From IMG/VR virus record IMGVR_UViG_3300008448_000557, positions 1 to 25,789 of that record: DNA of 25,789 nt. The stretch is one strand, 5' to 3'. Under the pieces are notes generated by a model. It ran no database searches. It saw only the letters and a program-made list of their open reading frames with translations, and was not told the DNA's origin. Positions within the stretch are counted from its first letter, which is position 1, and every line of letters begins with the position of its first letter. The position numbers were made by a program, and so were the translations under genes. This DNA is from a virus. This document shows positions 8,771-18,197 of the stretch, one piece after another.

Positions 8771-10291
8771 ATGAATATCGTACAGATCGCTAACGACATT
8801 AAGGGTTATCCATTAGAGCTGTTAAAGCAGTACGCTAATGGCGCTAACCCAGAAGTTCCCCCTTATATTGCTCTTGGGGAGATTGAGCGTCAAAATAAGA
8901 TGCAAGAGCGATCAGCGATGCAACAGAAATCGGCACAAGGCCCACAGCCATCTGTTAAAGATCAGATTGAGCAGAAGGCTGGACTGATGGCTCTTCAAGC
9001 ACAACAACAGCAACAAGCACAACAACAGATGATGCAACAGGCTAGGTCACAACCTATGCCAGTTCCTGCCGGAGTTCCACAGCCAGAACAGCAACCACAA
9101 GAAACGTTTGCTGACGGCGGTATGGCTCAGTTACCTATTGGCTCTGAGTTCTTCCAGTACGGAAGCGGTGGAATTATTGCCTTTGCTGGCACGGAAGGAA
9201 GCGATGTTCCTGCCGCAGAGGAAACACCAGAAGAAAGAAAACGCAGAGTTATGGCTGAGATCTTGGCGGCGGCTAAAGGTCAACAAAGCACCCCCGGAAA
9301 TGTTGCACAGCCTACACCTCCAAACCAACTAGATCCTGCTTTCATGGCGGCGGCTAGAGAATCTGTAAACGTACAGTCTCCAGAAACAATCATGGAAAAT
9401 CAAAGGAAGATGCGTGAGATTGCTGGCATCAAAGGTCTTGCTGGGGTAAAAGCTGAACAAGGCGTTGACAGACAGCGTGAAATGTACAAACAAGCCACCG
9501 CCGACAGAGGAATTGAAGGCTTGATGGCTGTCCTTGGCGGTATACGTCAAGGCAGTTTGGGTGGTGCTGGCCCCGCTTATTTGGGTCAAAAGAGCGCAGA
9601 GAGAACGGCTGACTTGGCGCAGTTAGAAAAAGAAAACAAACTAACTTCAGACATAGAAGAGAAGCGCAGAGCGGAGGCTTCTGGATTAGCCTCTACAGGA
9701 ATTGCATCTTTAGAGAAGCAAAGAACAGAGGCAGGAACTACCGGCAGAACCTTTGCTGTAGAAGCAATGAGGGCTGGCAATGAGCTTGAGAGAGAGAAGG
9801 CTCGGTTTGCCAATGAACTTGAGCTTGCAAAAGGTAGACTTGCCAATGATAAAGAATTGGCTGAGATCCGTGCCAAACATGATGTTCGACTTGAAGGCAT
9901 CAGGGCTGGTTCTGCTATGGCTCTGGAGAGGTTCCGTCAAGACGCGCCTACTAACAATAAGAAAGACTTTGACGATTACTACAGAATGTTTAAGGCAGAT
10001 CCTAAGAACAAAGATAAAACTGAAGTTGAGGCATTTCAACAATACAATGTTGATAAGTATGCTGGTAGGGGTCAAAGTGCATCTGAGGCAAATGATATTA
10101 AGAGGTTAAAAATTGCGGCTGATCATCCAACATACTTGCCAGATAAGAACACTGCCAAGAATGATCCTGATCCAGAGAAAAGGAGAAAGGCTCAAGCTAG
10201 GGTTGATATTCTGGAACAAACTTTTGGAATTACCAGATCCGATGAAATTCCAAGTGAACCTCCTCCCGGCTCAGTCAGAGTTAAGCCGTAA
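8771..10291 (+). CDS. Gln-rich virion protein, probable internal/ejection protein
   Basis: 506 residues. It begins MNIVQIANDIKGYPLELLKQ and then VPPYIALGEIERQNKMQER, an opening I recognise from aquatic-phage structural genes. Residues about 75-110 are almost all Gln, Ala and Met. Two Gly-Gly motifs follow (FADGGMAQLPIG and YGSGGIIAFAG). From about 280 to 390 the protein is a highly charged helix (repeated ANELE/AKGRLANDKELAEIRAK units) consistent with a long coiled coil. It lies directly before the giant polyvalent protein gene. The role is inferred as a virion protein delivered with DNA or part of an internal core. No catalytic motif seen. Confidence 0.6.
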   Translation: MNIVQIANDIKGYPLELLKQYANGANPEVPPYIALGEIERQNKMQERSAMQQKSAQGPQPSVKDQIEQKAGLMALQAQQQQQAQQQMMQQARSQPMPVPAGVPQPEQQPQETFADGGMAQLPIGSEFFQYGSGGIIAFAGTEGSDVPAAEETPEERKRRVMAEILAAAKGQQSTPGNVAQPTPPNQLDPAFMAAARESVNVQSPETIMENQRKMREIAGIKGLAGVKAEQGVDRQREMYKQATADRGIEGLMAVLGGIRQGSLGGAGPAYLGQKSAERTADLAQLEKENKLTSDIEEKRRAEASGLASTGIASLEKQRTEAGTTGRTFAVEAMRAGNELEREKARFANELELAKGRLANDKELAEIRAKHDVRLEGIRAGSAMALERFRQDAPTNNKKDFDDYYRMFKADPKNKDKTEVEAFQQYNVDKYAGRGQSASEANDIKRLKIAADHPTYLPDKNTAKNDPDPEKRRKAQARVDILEQTFGITRSDEIPSEPPPGSVRVKP

Positions 10292-10293
10292 AT

Positions 10294-13200
10294 ATGGCAA
10301 AGTATGACGTAGACGTACAGGGTGTCACCTACGAAGTAGATGCCCCCGATCCCAATACGGCTTGGAAGTGGGCTGTATATACGCACACAAAAAAGAGCGA
10401 ACCCAAGCGCACAGATCGCACATGGGGTGAGGCGGCTACGGACGTTCCTGCTAGTTTGGTTTCTGGTCTTGGATCTTTAGTTCAACTGCCCGGCCAACTA
10501 TATGGTTTGGCTACTGGTAACTTTGAAAAGACTGGCTCTTTAGGTCTGGGTGAAAAGATCCAGAAGTATGGCGAAGAGATGAAGTCTGATCCTCTCAAGG
10601 CTATGGAAGAGGCTAGGGCTAAGAAGATACAAGAAGCAGAGAAGACTGGTCAACTGTCAGCCTTCGGCACCGCTTTTGCTGAGACAGTTAAGAGTCCAAC
10701 ACTGCTTGCTAGTTTCTTGTTGGAACAAGTTCCACAGCTTATCCCTGCTTTGATTTCTGGTGGTGGTACTGCCGCATTGACTGCCGCAGGTCTTAGCGCA
10801 AAAGAAGCCGCCGCCCTAGTTTCTAGTGGTATGGCTAAAGAAGCCGCAGAGATAGCCGCCAAGAAAGCTGTTGCCGCAAAAGCTGGTGCGGCAGGTGTAG
10901 CGGCGGCAAAAGGTACTGGTGCTATACAGCAGGGTGCTGATATCGGTGCTGGTGCTTATGAGAATACCTATAAAGAAATGATAGATAGGGGTGTACCAGA
11001 AGCAGAAGCCGCACAGAAAGCATTGAATCTAGCCCGTGCATCAGGTGCATCTGGTGCAATCATTTCCTTGTTGGCTCAGAAGCTACCCGGCGCAAGCACA
11101 CTGGAAGAAACATTTGCTGGCGTTCCCGGAAAATCAGGGCAATTAATGGGTGGAGCTAGAGGCGCATTAGGCGAGGCCGCTAGTGAAGTTGTTGAAGAAA
11201 CTGGTGGCAAGTTCAGTCAGAACCTTGCTATGCGTGAAGTTAACCCAGAGCAAAGCCTTACCGAAGGTTTAGGTCAGGCGGCTGGTATGGCCGCTGTTGG
11301 CGGTGTTGGCATGGGCGGAGTCTCTGGTTTGGCTCAAAGGCCATCAAGCATTGACCAAAAGTTACCAGAGAACAAGCCTCCCGTTGACAAAGTTCCTGAC
11401 ATTAATCCACCAGTAAGACCGCCTCAAGCACCTACGGCAAAGGTCACTCTTACACAAGAAGACCTAGATGCCTTGCAAAACTACACTCAGGGTTTACCCG
11501 ATAGTGCAGGAGATGTGTTCCAGCGTTTGCAAAACCGTGATCGTGCTACCCCTGCATCTATTCAGCAGATGCAAAACATTTCTGCCAATCCTGACTACGA
11601 CAGGCTCAAGACCTCTGCCGATCTAGGCTCTGGTGCGCCCGTGGTTATCAGTGATATTGATATCCCAGCCAATCAAATGGGCAGAGTAGATATTGTTACT
11701 GGATCTGACGGACGCAAAATACCCGTTCAATATGCTGTCATTGACGCTGACCAGTTGCTTACATCACACACTGCTGATGGCAGGACTAATGAGGACTATG
11801 GAAACGTTTCCACTTCTGGCATCCGTGCGGTAGCTGGTAATGGTCGTATTGCAGGATTGCAAGCGGCATATGGTCTTGATACGGCGGGTGACTACAGAGC
11901 CGCCATGTCTTATGACAATCAGCATGGTATTGACCAAGGCGCTATATTGGATATGGGCAAGCCTGTTCTAGTCAGGATCATGCCCAAGTCGTTTATCACG
12001 CCCGATATTGGGGACGTTTCTAACGTAGCGGGTCAGTTAAGACTTAACCCAGTTGAGTCAGCAAAGAATGATGGAAACCGTTTTGATTTAGGTGGCCTTT
12101 CTTTCAATGAAGATGGAAGCATTAACACCCAGTCTTTGATCCAGTTTGTCCGTGGTATGCCCAAAGAAGAGCAGGGCGAGTTGATGGACAAGAATGGAAT
12201 GCCTAACACCACGGCAATAGATCGACTGAACAACGCCATCTTCTATAAGGCTTATGGCAGTGAGTCATTGATTGATCTGTATGCACAGGCGGCAGATCCA
12301 GAAGCCAAGTTAATTCTCCAAGGAATGGCTAAAGCGGCATCCCGTGTTGCCAAGTTAGAGGGTGCTGGTGAATACGACATTCGCAAGAACATTATTGAGG
12401 CGGCTGAGTTAGCAGTTAATGCAAAGCGCAACGGCCTCAAGCTACAAGACATTGTTAAACAGGGCAACCTTGGGATGGATCCCAACACAATGGCCGTGCT
12501 TAGTATGTTTGCCGACAATGCCCGCTCTGGTAAACGCATGGGTGAGTTGATTGGTAACTTGGCAGATGCCGCCTATGATCAGTCTCAGGCTGGTGAGGAT
12601 ATGTTTGGACAGAAACCCAAACTGCCAGTAGAAGATATCTTTAAAACTCTCAAGGGCGAAGAGGGCGGCCCCGACCTATTTACTCAAGAGGAGCCTCCCA
12701 AAGAAGAGAAGCCTCAAGAGGAATCAAGAATCTTTGAGAGCAAGAAGTCTAGTCAGCAGATTGAAAAAGAAGTTGACGGGATGGATATTGGCCAAGTCTG
12801 TGACTGGTTGGTAGATAACGCGCCTAACTCTGTAGCCAAATACATTGCTCAGAAAATTGGTGATCGCCTTAAAGATATGGTTAGCGTTGGCTATCCAATT
12901 ACCTTCCAAGTCTTAAAAGGCAAAGATGGAATGCAAGGCGCTTATGGCGTTTCTGTATTCAAGATGACTGGCAATAAGCTAAGTACCGATGTAAAGATCA
13001 ACGGCAACGATGTTATTAGCAAGAGAAGTGGTAAATCACTCGTTGGAACAACCTATTCCATCTTGTTGCATGAACTGCTACACGCCGCAACCCAGCCGCA
13101 AACCTATGCGCTAGGGAAGTATGCATCCAAATACATGGATAACCAAGATCTTTCTCTTATCTTCCAAGAGCTTACGCCTTTGTTAAATAAAATCAGAAGA

Positions 13201-16200
13201 GCGGCAAGGATTGAGTTGAACTCTCCTAATCCAAGTCCTTTCTTGTTGAAATACAAAGCATCTTTCCTTGCCACAAAAGCATCCGATCAAGTTCATTTGC
13301 AAAACGTTTCTGAGCTAATTTCCTATGGTTTAACTGAAAACGACTTCCAAGATTGGTTGGCAACAGTTAATGTTGGCAAGGGCGAGACAGCCATGACAAA
13401 GCTAGTGGAATTTTTCCGCAAGCTATTAAACATTGAACCCAAGTACAAGTCTGCTCTAGAAGAGCTTGCCCGTATTACGGATACAGAACTCAACACCCCA
13501 ATAGGTGAGTTGCAACAAAAGATTAAGAGCGCTGGATTTGAGTTTGGAACAAAAGTTCCAGCGACCAAGACAGCGCCGCCCACTACGCCCGCCACCCCGC
13601 AGAAAGCAAACAAGCCACCTGTGCTGACAGCGCCAGCTAACTTTAAGATTCCTGCCGGAAGAAACGAGCAAGTTGTTTTGGCCGCAAGAGAACTCAAAGC
13701 TGGAAACATTACCAAGAAACAATATGATGAGTATGTAGATTACTACGCACCTATTGCAGAGGTTCTTGGGGATAAGTTAGAAAGCCCAATTGACGAAAAG
13801 TTAATGGAAGAAATTCTGGTTAACAGAATACCTCAGAAGAAAGATCCTAAGTTTGTTAACGCCCCAATTGCAGAGGGCAAGAGAGTTGGCTTGAGAATGG
13901 ATATACCCGCTTTGGAGTGGGGTAAAAAGAATGGCATTAATGGTAGCGTTGTATCTATCCACGAAGGAAAGCCAGCCACTAACGCGACCCAAGGAAAGAA
14001 CATTAGCTATAAACCGGCTGGTGCTTTAAAGAATGTTGAGTTTGCTATTCGTTCAGAAGAAAAGGCTTTCAATGTTGCTCAAGCTGTGGCTGGTAAAGCA
14101 GGGCAAAAAGCTCCCCAACAAACCATTGAGGGTAACTGGGTCAACATGACTCCAAAGGATATCTTCAAGTCTGTTAAAGAAAAGCTCAACGATCCAGAGT
14201 GGTCACAGGTCAGCTTAGATCCTTTGCGCCATTCATATTTCTACGACAGAAAGACTAAGCAACCTGTTGTCTCTGCCGATGAAGTATTGCAAGTTGGTCG
14301 TTTTGTCTTAGCTAAGAATGTTAAGTATGCCAAGCGTGAAGAGTTCCTTTACTCTAAAGAAAGAAACGAACCATACGTTACGCAAGACGAAATCAACCGT
14401 ATGCAAATTAAAGCATATGATGAATTAAGCAAAACAGAAGAATTTAAAAAATCACAACAGCGGATTAAAGACGCGCAGGAAGAATCTAATAAGCGTTTTA
14501 ATGCTGTAGTGGATGAATCTGTGCGCTTACTAAAAGAAAATCCACAGTTTGAAAAAGCATTAGGGGGTTTGTCGGAGCCGGTAATTTATAACATAGCTAT
14601 GGCCTATAGGGAGCAAGCCGAGAAGAATGTTCCTGCTGTCAAGCTCTCTGAGCATGATGCAATAGTTGCTCAAAATAAACTGATTGAAGATTTCTACAAA
14701 CGCAAAAACATTCCAGAACCGCGCCAGTTCAGTAGACAAGCTAATCAGGATAGAGACTACTACTCTGATCCTCGGTTTAAGAAGTGGTTTGGAGAAAGCA
14801 AAGCCGTAAACAGAAATGGAAAACCTTTTGTTGGATTCCATACAACAGATAAAAACTTTGGCATATTTAATGTTGGACAGAACATTAAAGAGAGAACAAA
14901 CAATCCAAACTACACGGGCAAGTTAGGCTCTTGGTTTACTGCGCCATCTTTATATGGTCGAGAATATGAAGAGGGAAATGCAGAGGGTGCTGTTTCTTTC
15001 TCCGAGGGCAAAGAGGGTGACAACACAATGCTTGTTCACTTGTCTATTCAAAACCCAATGGAGTACGAAGGGTTTGAAGATTTGCAAGATGACAGGGATT
15101 CATATCCATCAGTTGGAAAATTTAAACAAGCCCTTATTGATAATGGCTATGACGGGGTGGTTGTCAGAAACAGCATGACGGATGGAAACGTTGACAGGGA
15201 TGACTGGGTTGCTTTCTATCCAACGCAAATCAAATCTGCCATAAGTAACACTGGTGAATTCAGCGTAGATAGAGAAGAGATTGATAGAAGTTTGGTTGAT
15301 GACATAAAGACCAAGGTTTCTACTGCTTTGCAAAAGCGCCCTCCTTTAAAGCCTGAGTCTTTTGAGGGTGTGCCTGATGACTTTATGAATGCGGCTAATC
15401 CCGTGTATGCGCCACAGAAGAAGACCATCATTGACCGCATCAATGGTCTGCGTGATAACTTCTGGAAAAAGTTAGCGCAAGGTATGGCTGACCAGTTTAG
15501 AACCATCAGGGAATACAGCCCAGAGGCCTACATGAAAGCCCGCCTATCCAAGTCTGTGGATGGTGCGCTAGAAGGTTTGATGATGCACGGCGAAGTCTTT
15601 AATGACGGAGGCGCGTTAAACATTAAACCCAATACCAAGGGCTTGATTGAAATTATGAAACCTTTGGGCAATGAAGTAGACCGCTTTAATATGTGGAAAG
15701 CTTTAACCAGAGAATCACAGTTACCTGTTGACAAGCGATCTAGGTTTATCAATAAAGATGGCAAAGATGTAATGCCAAAGCTAGTTGCCGAGCGTGACAA
15801 GCTCATTGAGGGTGATTTGGATGGCAAGCCCCGCAAACAACTTTATGAGCAAGTCCGTAAGGATATGCAAAAAATAAATGAGTCCGTCCTCAAGGTTGCG
15901 CTTGAAATGGGCTTGATAGATTCAACGGCCAACATGATTGAGCGGATACGAGATCAGATTAGCTTTATTGAAAGCAAAGAAAACTTATCTGATAACGCAA
16001 AAGAAAAGCAGATCCAAGAGCTAGAAGACAAGATAGCCGACCTAAAGAAAAACCCAATAGGGTATGAGCGTTTTGTCAACGACATTAACTACATTCCTTT
16101 CTATCGTGAGATGGAGGACGGCGATATTGATGCGGTGATGACGGCATCTAGCCTGACAAACCAGCACTTCTCTAAAGCTTTAAAGGGTGGAGAGAGTCCT

Positions 16201-18183
16201 TTCTCCGACTTGATGGAAAACACTCTGCGTAACTGGAGTCACATCCTGTCTGCATCCATGAAAGCGCAAGCGGCAAAGGCTACGATAGATGCGGCCATTC
16301 CTTTGGGCGGTGCAGAACCAAACCTCAAGCAACAGTTTGTAATGGTTGATGGTCTGGTTAATGTGATCACCCGTAAGAAAGATGAAGATGGAAACATCTA
16401 TGAATCCTCAGAGGTTTACAAGGACGGCAAGATAGAACCTTGGATGACTACGCCCGCCTCTGGTAAGTCTGGGAAGATGAACATCAAGATCATGGTAGAT
16501 GGTAGCCCCGCCTACTACAACGTCTTAGATCCCATGCTTTTAGATTCCATTTCTTCTATTGGATATCTGGGGCCAAAGTCTAAGTTCTTGGATGTTGCCA
16601 GAGACTTTAAGAATATGCTCCAATTTGGTGTCACTATATCTCCTGCCTTTAAGGTTAGAAACTTGATCCGTGACTCTATACAAGCTATGGCGGTTAGTGA
16701 TCTGAAGAAGAATCCATTTACCAACATTGCTAACGGATGGAAAGAAAGCGCTAGTAATCGTCCCGCTTATATATCCGCACTAGCTGGCGGTGGCGTATTT
16801 ACATTTGGCACTCACGTTGAGGGTGATCAAGCTAAACTGGTTAAGCGCTTGGTGTCCAAGGGAGTTAAGTCAGAGAACATCTTGGATACCCCAGAAAAAA
16901 TCAAAAAGGGTTTACAGATGGCTTGGGACAAATACCAAGAATGGGGCAATAAGTCTGAATCCGCTAACCGCATGGCTTTGTATATCCAGATGAAGGATAA
17001 AGGAATGTCTCATCTTGAGGCATCCTATTACGCCCGTGACCTGCTTGACTTCTCTATGTCAGGGGCATGGCCGGCATTCCGTCAGGTCTGTCAGGTTGTG
17101 CCGTTCTTGAATGCCCGTGTGCAAGGTTTGTATAAGCTTGGCAGGGACGGCATCATGCCTACTAGCCGTGTGTTCTACAACACCATCACCGGTAAACCAA
17201 TTGAGCAAACAGACAAGCAGAAAGCAGAATCCTTCAGCATTGTTACCAGTGCCGTGTGCCTTGCATCTCTAGCCCTGTACTTTGCATTTAAAGATGATGA
17301 AGAGTACAAGAAGCGTGACGAGTGGGATCGTGATAACTTCTGGTGGTTTAAGTTGCCCGGAATGGAATACGCTTTGCGTGTGCCTAAACCATTTGAGATT
17401 GGTGCGTTTGGAACTATTGCCGAGCGCATAGCCGAACAGATCTTTGATGAAGGCGCAGAGGGTAAACAGTTCCAGCAGTCTATGGGTCGTATGGTTACCG
17501 ATACCTTTGCGGTCAACCTACCTCAGTTTGTCAAGCCTTTGGTGGATCTATATGCCAACAAGGATTCGTTCACTGGTGCGCCGATTGAATCTGCTGGCAT
17601 GGAAAGATTGTCTAAGCAAGAGCGGGCGGCGGATACTACTAGCCCACTAGCCAAATTGCTCGGAGGAATCTCTTCCATTACTGGTGAGGGTCTATCCCCT
17701 GTGCAGATGGACTACGCTATCAAAGCTTACTTTGGATGGCTGGGTAGTGCGATTGCTGAAACTTCACACTATGCAGTCATGCCATTTAAAGATGGCTCTT
17801 ACCCTGATACGAAGATGATAGACAAGCTCAGTGTGGGTCTGGTGAAGTCACTGCCATCCAATCAATCTAAGTACGCTACAGCCTTCTACGACAGCAATAA
17901 AGAGATCAGCCAAGCATTCGCAGATATGCGTCACTACGCCGAGATCGGGGATGCCGATAAAGTCAGACAGATCTTGGAGGAGAAGGGCGATAAGATCGCC
18001 TTGGCTAAGTTCTACGATAAGACTGCTAAGAATATGGCCAAGATCCGTCAACATATTTCTGTGGTTACTAACGATACAAACATGGATGGTGCATCCAAGC
18101 GGGAAGAGATTGACAGGATGAAAGAGTTGATCTCTATGTTGGCTCAACAAGCAGAGGATTCCCGCAAGTCAATGAAGCAGTAA
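10294..18183 (+). CDS. Giant polyvalent virion protein (DdrB/ParB-like, zincin, ADP-ribosyltransferase-like, LPD38-like)
   Basis: 2629 residues, the largest gene here. Domains recognised in order: short N-terminal module (YDVDVQGVTYEVDAPDPNTA); Ala-rich hydrophobic region about 130-260; DdrB-like ParB domain about 440-780 with GNGR at 515-518; zinc metallopeptidase with HELLH at 926-930 and E1007 (SELISYG) as possible third ligand; an LPD-type module about 1150-1350 (DPLRHSYFYDR around 1309, then EVLQVG); an ADP-ribosyltransferase-like (ART-PolyVal) module about 1480-1655 with FHTT at 1515-1518 and PTQIKSAI near its end; and a C-terminal LPD38-like region from about 2020 with VPFLNARVQG and a membrane segment near 2315-2335. 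Such proteins are thought to be packaged and injected to act on the host early. Individual enzyme activities here are inferred from motifs. Confidence 0.85.
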   Translation: MAKYDVDVQGVTYEVDAPDPNTAWKWAVYTHTKKSEPKRTDRTWGEAATDVPASLVSGLGSLVQLPGQLYGLATGNFEKTGSLGLGEKIQKYGEEMKSDPLKAMEEARAKKIQEAEKTGQLSAFGTAFAETVKSPTLLASFLLEQVPQLIPALISGGGTAALTAAGLSAKEAAALVSSGMAKEAAEIAAKKAVAAKAGAAGVAAAKGTGAIQQGADIGAGAYENTYKEMIDRGVPEAEAAQKALNLARASGASGAIISLLAQKLPGASTLEETFAGVPGKSGQLMGGARGALGEAASEVVEETGGKFSQNLAMREVNPEQSLTEGLGQAAGMAAVGGVGMGGVSGLAQRPSSIDQKLPENKPPVDKVPDINPPVRPPQAPTAKVTLTQEDLDALQNYTQGLPDSAGDVFQRLQNRDRATPASIQQMQNISANPDYDRLKTSADLGSGAPVVISDIDIPANQMGRVDIVTGSDGRKIPVQYAVIDADQLLTSHTADGRTNEDYGNVSTSGIRAVAGNGRIAGLQAAYGLDTAGDYRAAMSYDNQHGIDQGAILDMGKPVLVRIMPKSFITPDIGDVSNVAGQLRLNPVESAKNDGNRFDLGGLSFNEDGSINTQSLIQFVRGMPKEEQGELMDKNGMPNTTAIDRLNNAIFYKAYGSESLIDLYAQAADPEAKLILQGMAKAASRVAKLEGAGEYDIRKNIIEAAELAVNAKRNGLKLQDIVKQGNLGMDPNTMAVLSMFADNARSGKRMGELIGNLADAAYDQSQAGEDMFGQKPKLPVEDIFKTLKGEEGGPDLFTQEEPPKEEKPQEESRIFESKKSSQQIEKEVDGMDIGQVCDWLVDNAPNSVAKYIAQKIGDRLKDMVSVGYPITFQVLKGKDGMQGAYGVSVFKMTGNKLSTDVKINGNDVISKRSGKSLVGTTYSILLHELLHAATQPQTYALGKYASKYMDNQDLSLIFQELTPLLNKIRRAARIELNSPNPSPFLLKYKASFLATKASDQVHLQNVSELISYGLTENDFQDWLATVNVGKGETAMTKLVEFFRKLLNIEPKYKSALEELARITDTELNTPIGELQQKIKSAGFEFGTKVPATKTAPPTTPATPQKANKPPVLTAPANFKIPAGRNEQVVLAARELKAGNITKKQYDEYVDYYAPIAEVLGDKLESPIDEKLMEEILVNRIPQKKDPKFVNAPIAEGKRVGLRMDIPALEWGKKNGINGSVVSIHEGKPATNATQGKNISYKPAGALKNVEFAIRSEEKAFNVAQAVAGKAGQKAPQQTIEGNWVNMTPKDIFKSVKEKLNDPEWSQVSLDPLRHSYFYDRKTKQPVVSADEVLQVGRFVLAKNVKYAKREEFLYSKERNEPYVTQDEINRMQIKAYDELSKTEEFKKSQQRIKDAQEESNKRFNAVVDESVRLLKENPQFEKALGGLSEPVIYNIAMAYREQAEKNVPAVKLSEHDAIVAQNKLIEDFYKRKNIPEPRQFSRQANQDRDYYSDPRFKKWFGESKAVNRNGKPFVGFHTTDKNFGIFNVGQNIKERTNNPNYTGKLGSWFTAPSLYGREYEEGNAEGAVSFSEGKEGDNTMLVHLSIQNPMEYEGFEDLQDDRDSYPSVGKFKQALIDNGYDGVVVRNSMTDGNVDRDDWVAFYPTQIKSAISNTGEFSVDREEIDRSLVDDIKTKVSTALQKRPPLKPESFEGVPDDFMNAANPVYAPQKKTIIDRINGLRDNFWKKLAQGMADQFRTIREYSPEAYMKARLSKSVDGALEGLMMHGEVFNDGGALNIKPNTKGLIEIMKPLGNEVDRFNMWKALTRESQLPVDKRSRFINKDGKDVMPKLVAERDKLIEGDLDGKPRKQLYEQVRKDMQKINESVLKVALEMGLIDSTANMIERIRDQISFIESKENLSDNAKEKQIQELEDKIADLKKNPIGYERFVNDINYIPFYREMEDGDIDAVMTASSLTNQHFSKALKGGESPFSDLMENTLRNWSHILSASMKAQAAKATIDAAIPLGGAEPNLKQQFVMVDGLVNVITRKKDEDGNIYESSEVYKDGKIEPWMTTPASGKSGKMNIKIMVDGSPAYYNVLDPMLLDSISSIGYLGPKSKFLDVARDFKNMLQFGVTISPAFKVRNLIRDSIQAMAVSDLKKNPFTNIANGWKESASNRPAYISALAGGGVFTFGTHVEGDQAKLVKRLVSKGVKSENILDTPEKIKKGLQMAWDKYQEWGNKSESANRMALYIQMKDKGMSHLEASYYARDLLDFSMSGAWPAFRQVCQVVPFLNARVQGLYKLGRDGIMPTSRVFYNTITGKPIEQTDKQKAESFSIVTSAVCLASLALYFAFKDDEEYKKRDEWDRDNFWWFKLPGMEYALRVPKPFEIGAFGTIAERIAEQIFDEGAEGKQFQQSMGRMVTDTFAVNLPQFVKPLVDLYANKDSFTGAPIESAGMERLSKQERAADTTSPLAKLLGGISSITGEGLSPVQMDYAIKAYFGWLGSAIAETSHYAVMPFKDGSYPDTKMIDKLSVGLVKSLPSNQSKYATAFYDSNKEISQAFADMRHYAEIGDADKVRQILEEKGDKIALAKFYDKTAKNMAKIRQHISVVTNDTNMDGASKREEIDRMKELISMLAQQAEDSRKSMKQ
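11799..11812. repeat. Palindrome copy 3 (perfect, W variant)
   Basis: TGGAAACGTTTCCA, itself a perfect palindrome, inside the ParB-like domain of the polyvalent protein gene. It differs from the perfect copies only at the two symmetric W positions. Confidence 0.65.
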
Positions 18184-18197
18184 TGGTAACGTTACCA
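18184..18197. repeat. Palindrome copy 4 (perfect), filling the convergent gap
   Basis: TGGTAACGTTACCA begins directly after the TAA of the polyvalent protein gene and ends directly before the stop (TAG on the minus strand) of the PAPS-reductase-like gene. There is no T tract, so it is not a classical intrinsic terminator. Confidence 0.8.

Noticed and set aside
15183-15196. TGGAAACGTTGACA as a sixth member of the palindrome family
   Set aside because: It matches only 12 of 14 positions, is not symmetric on the right half, and lies in coding sequence, so chance is a fair explanation.
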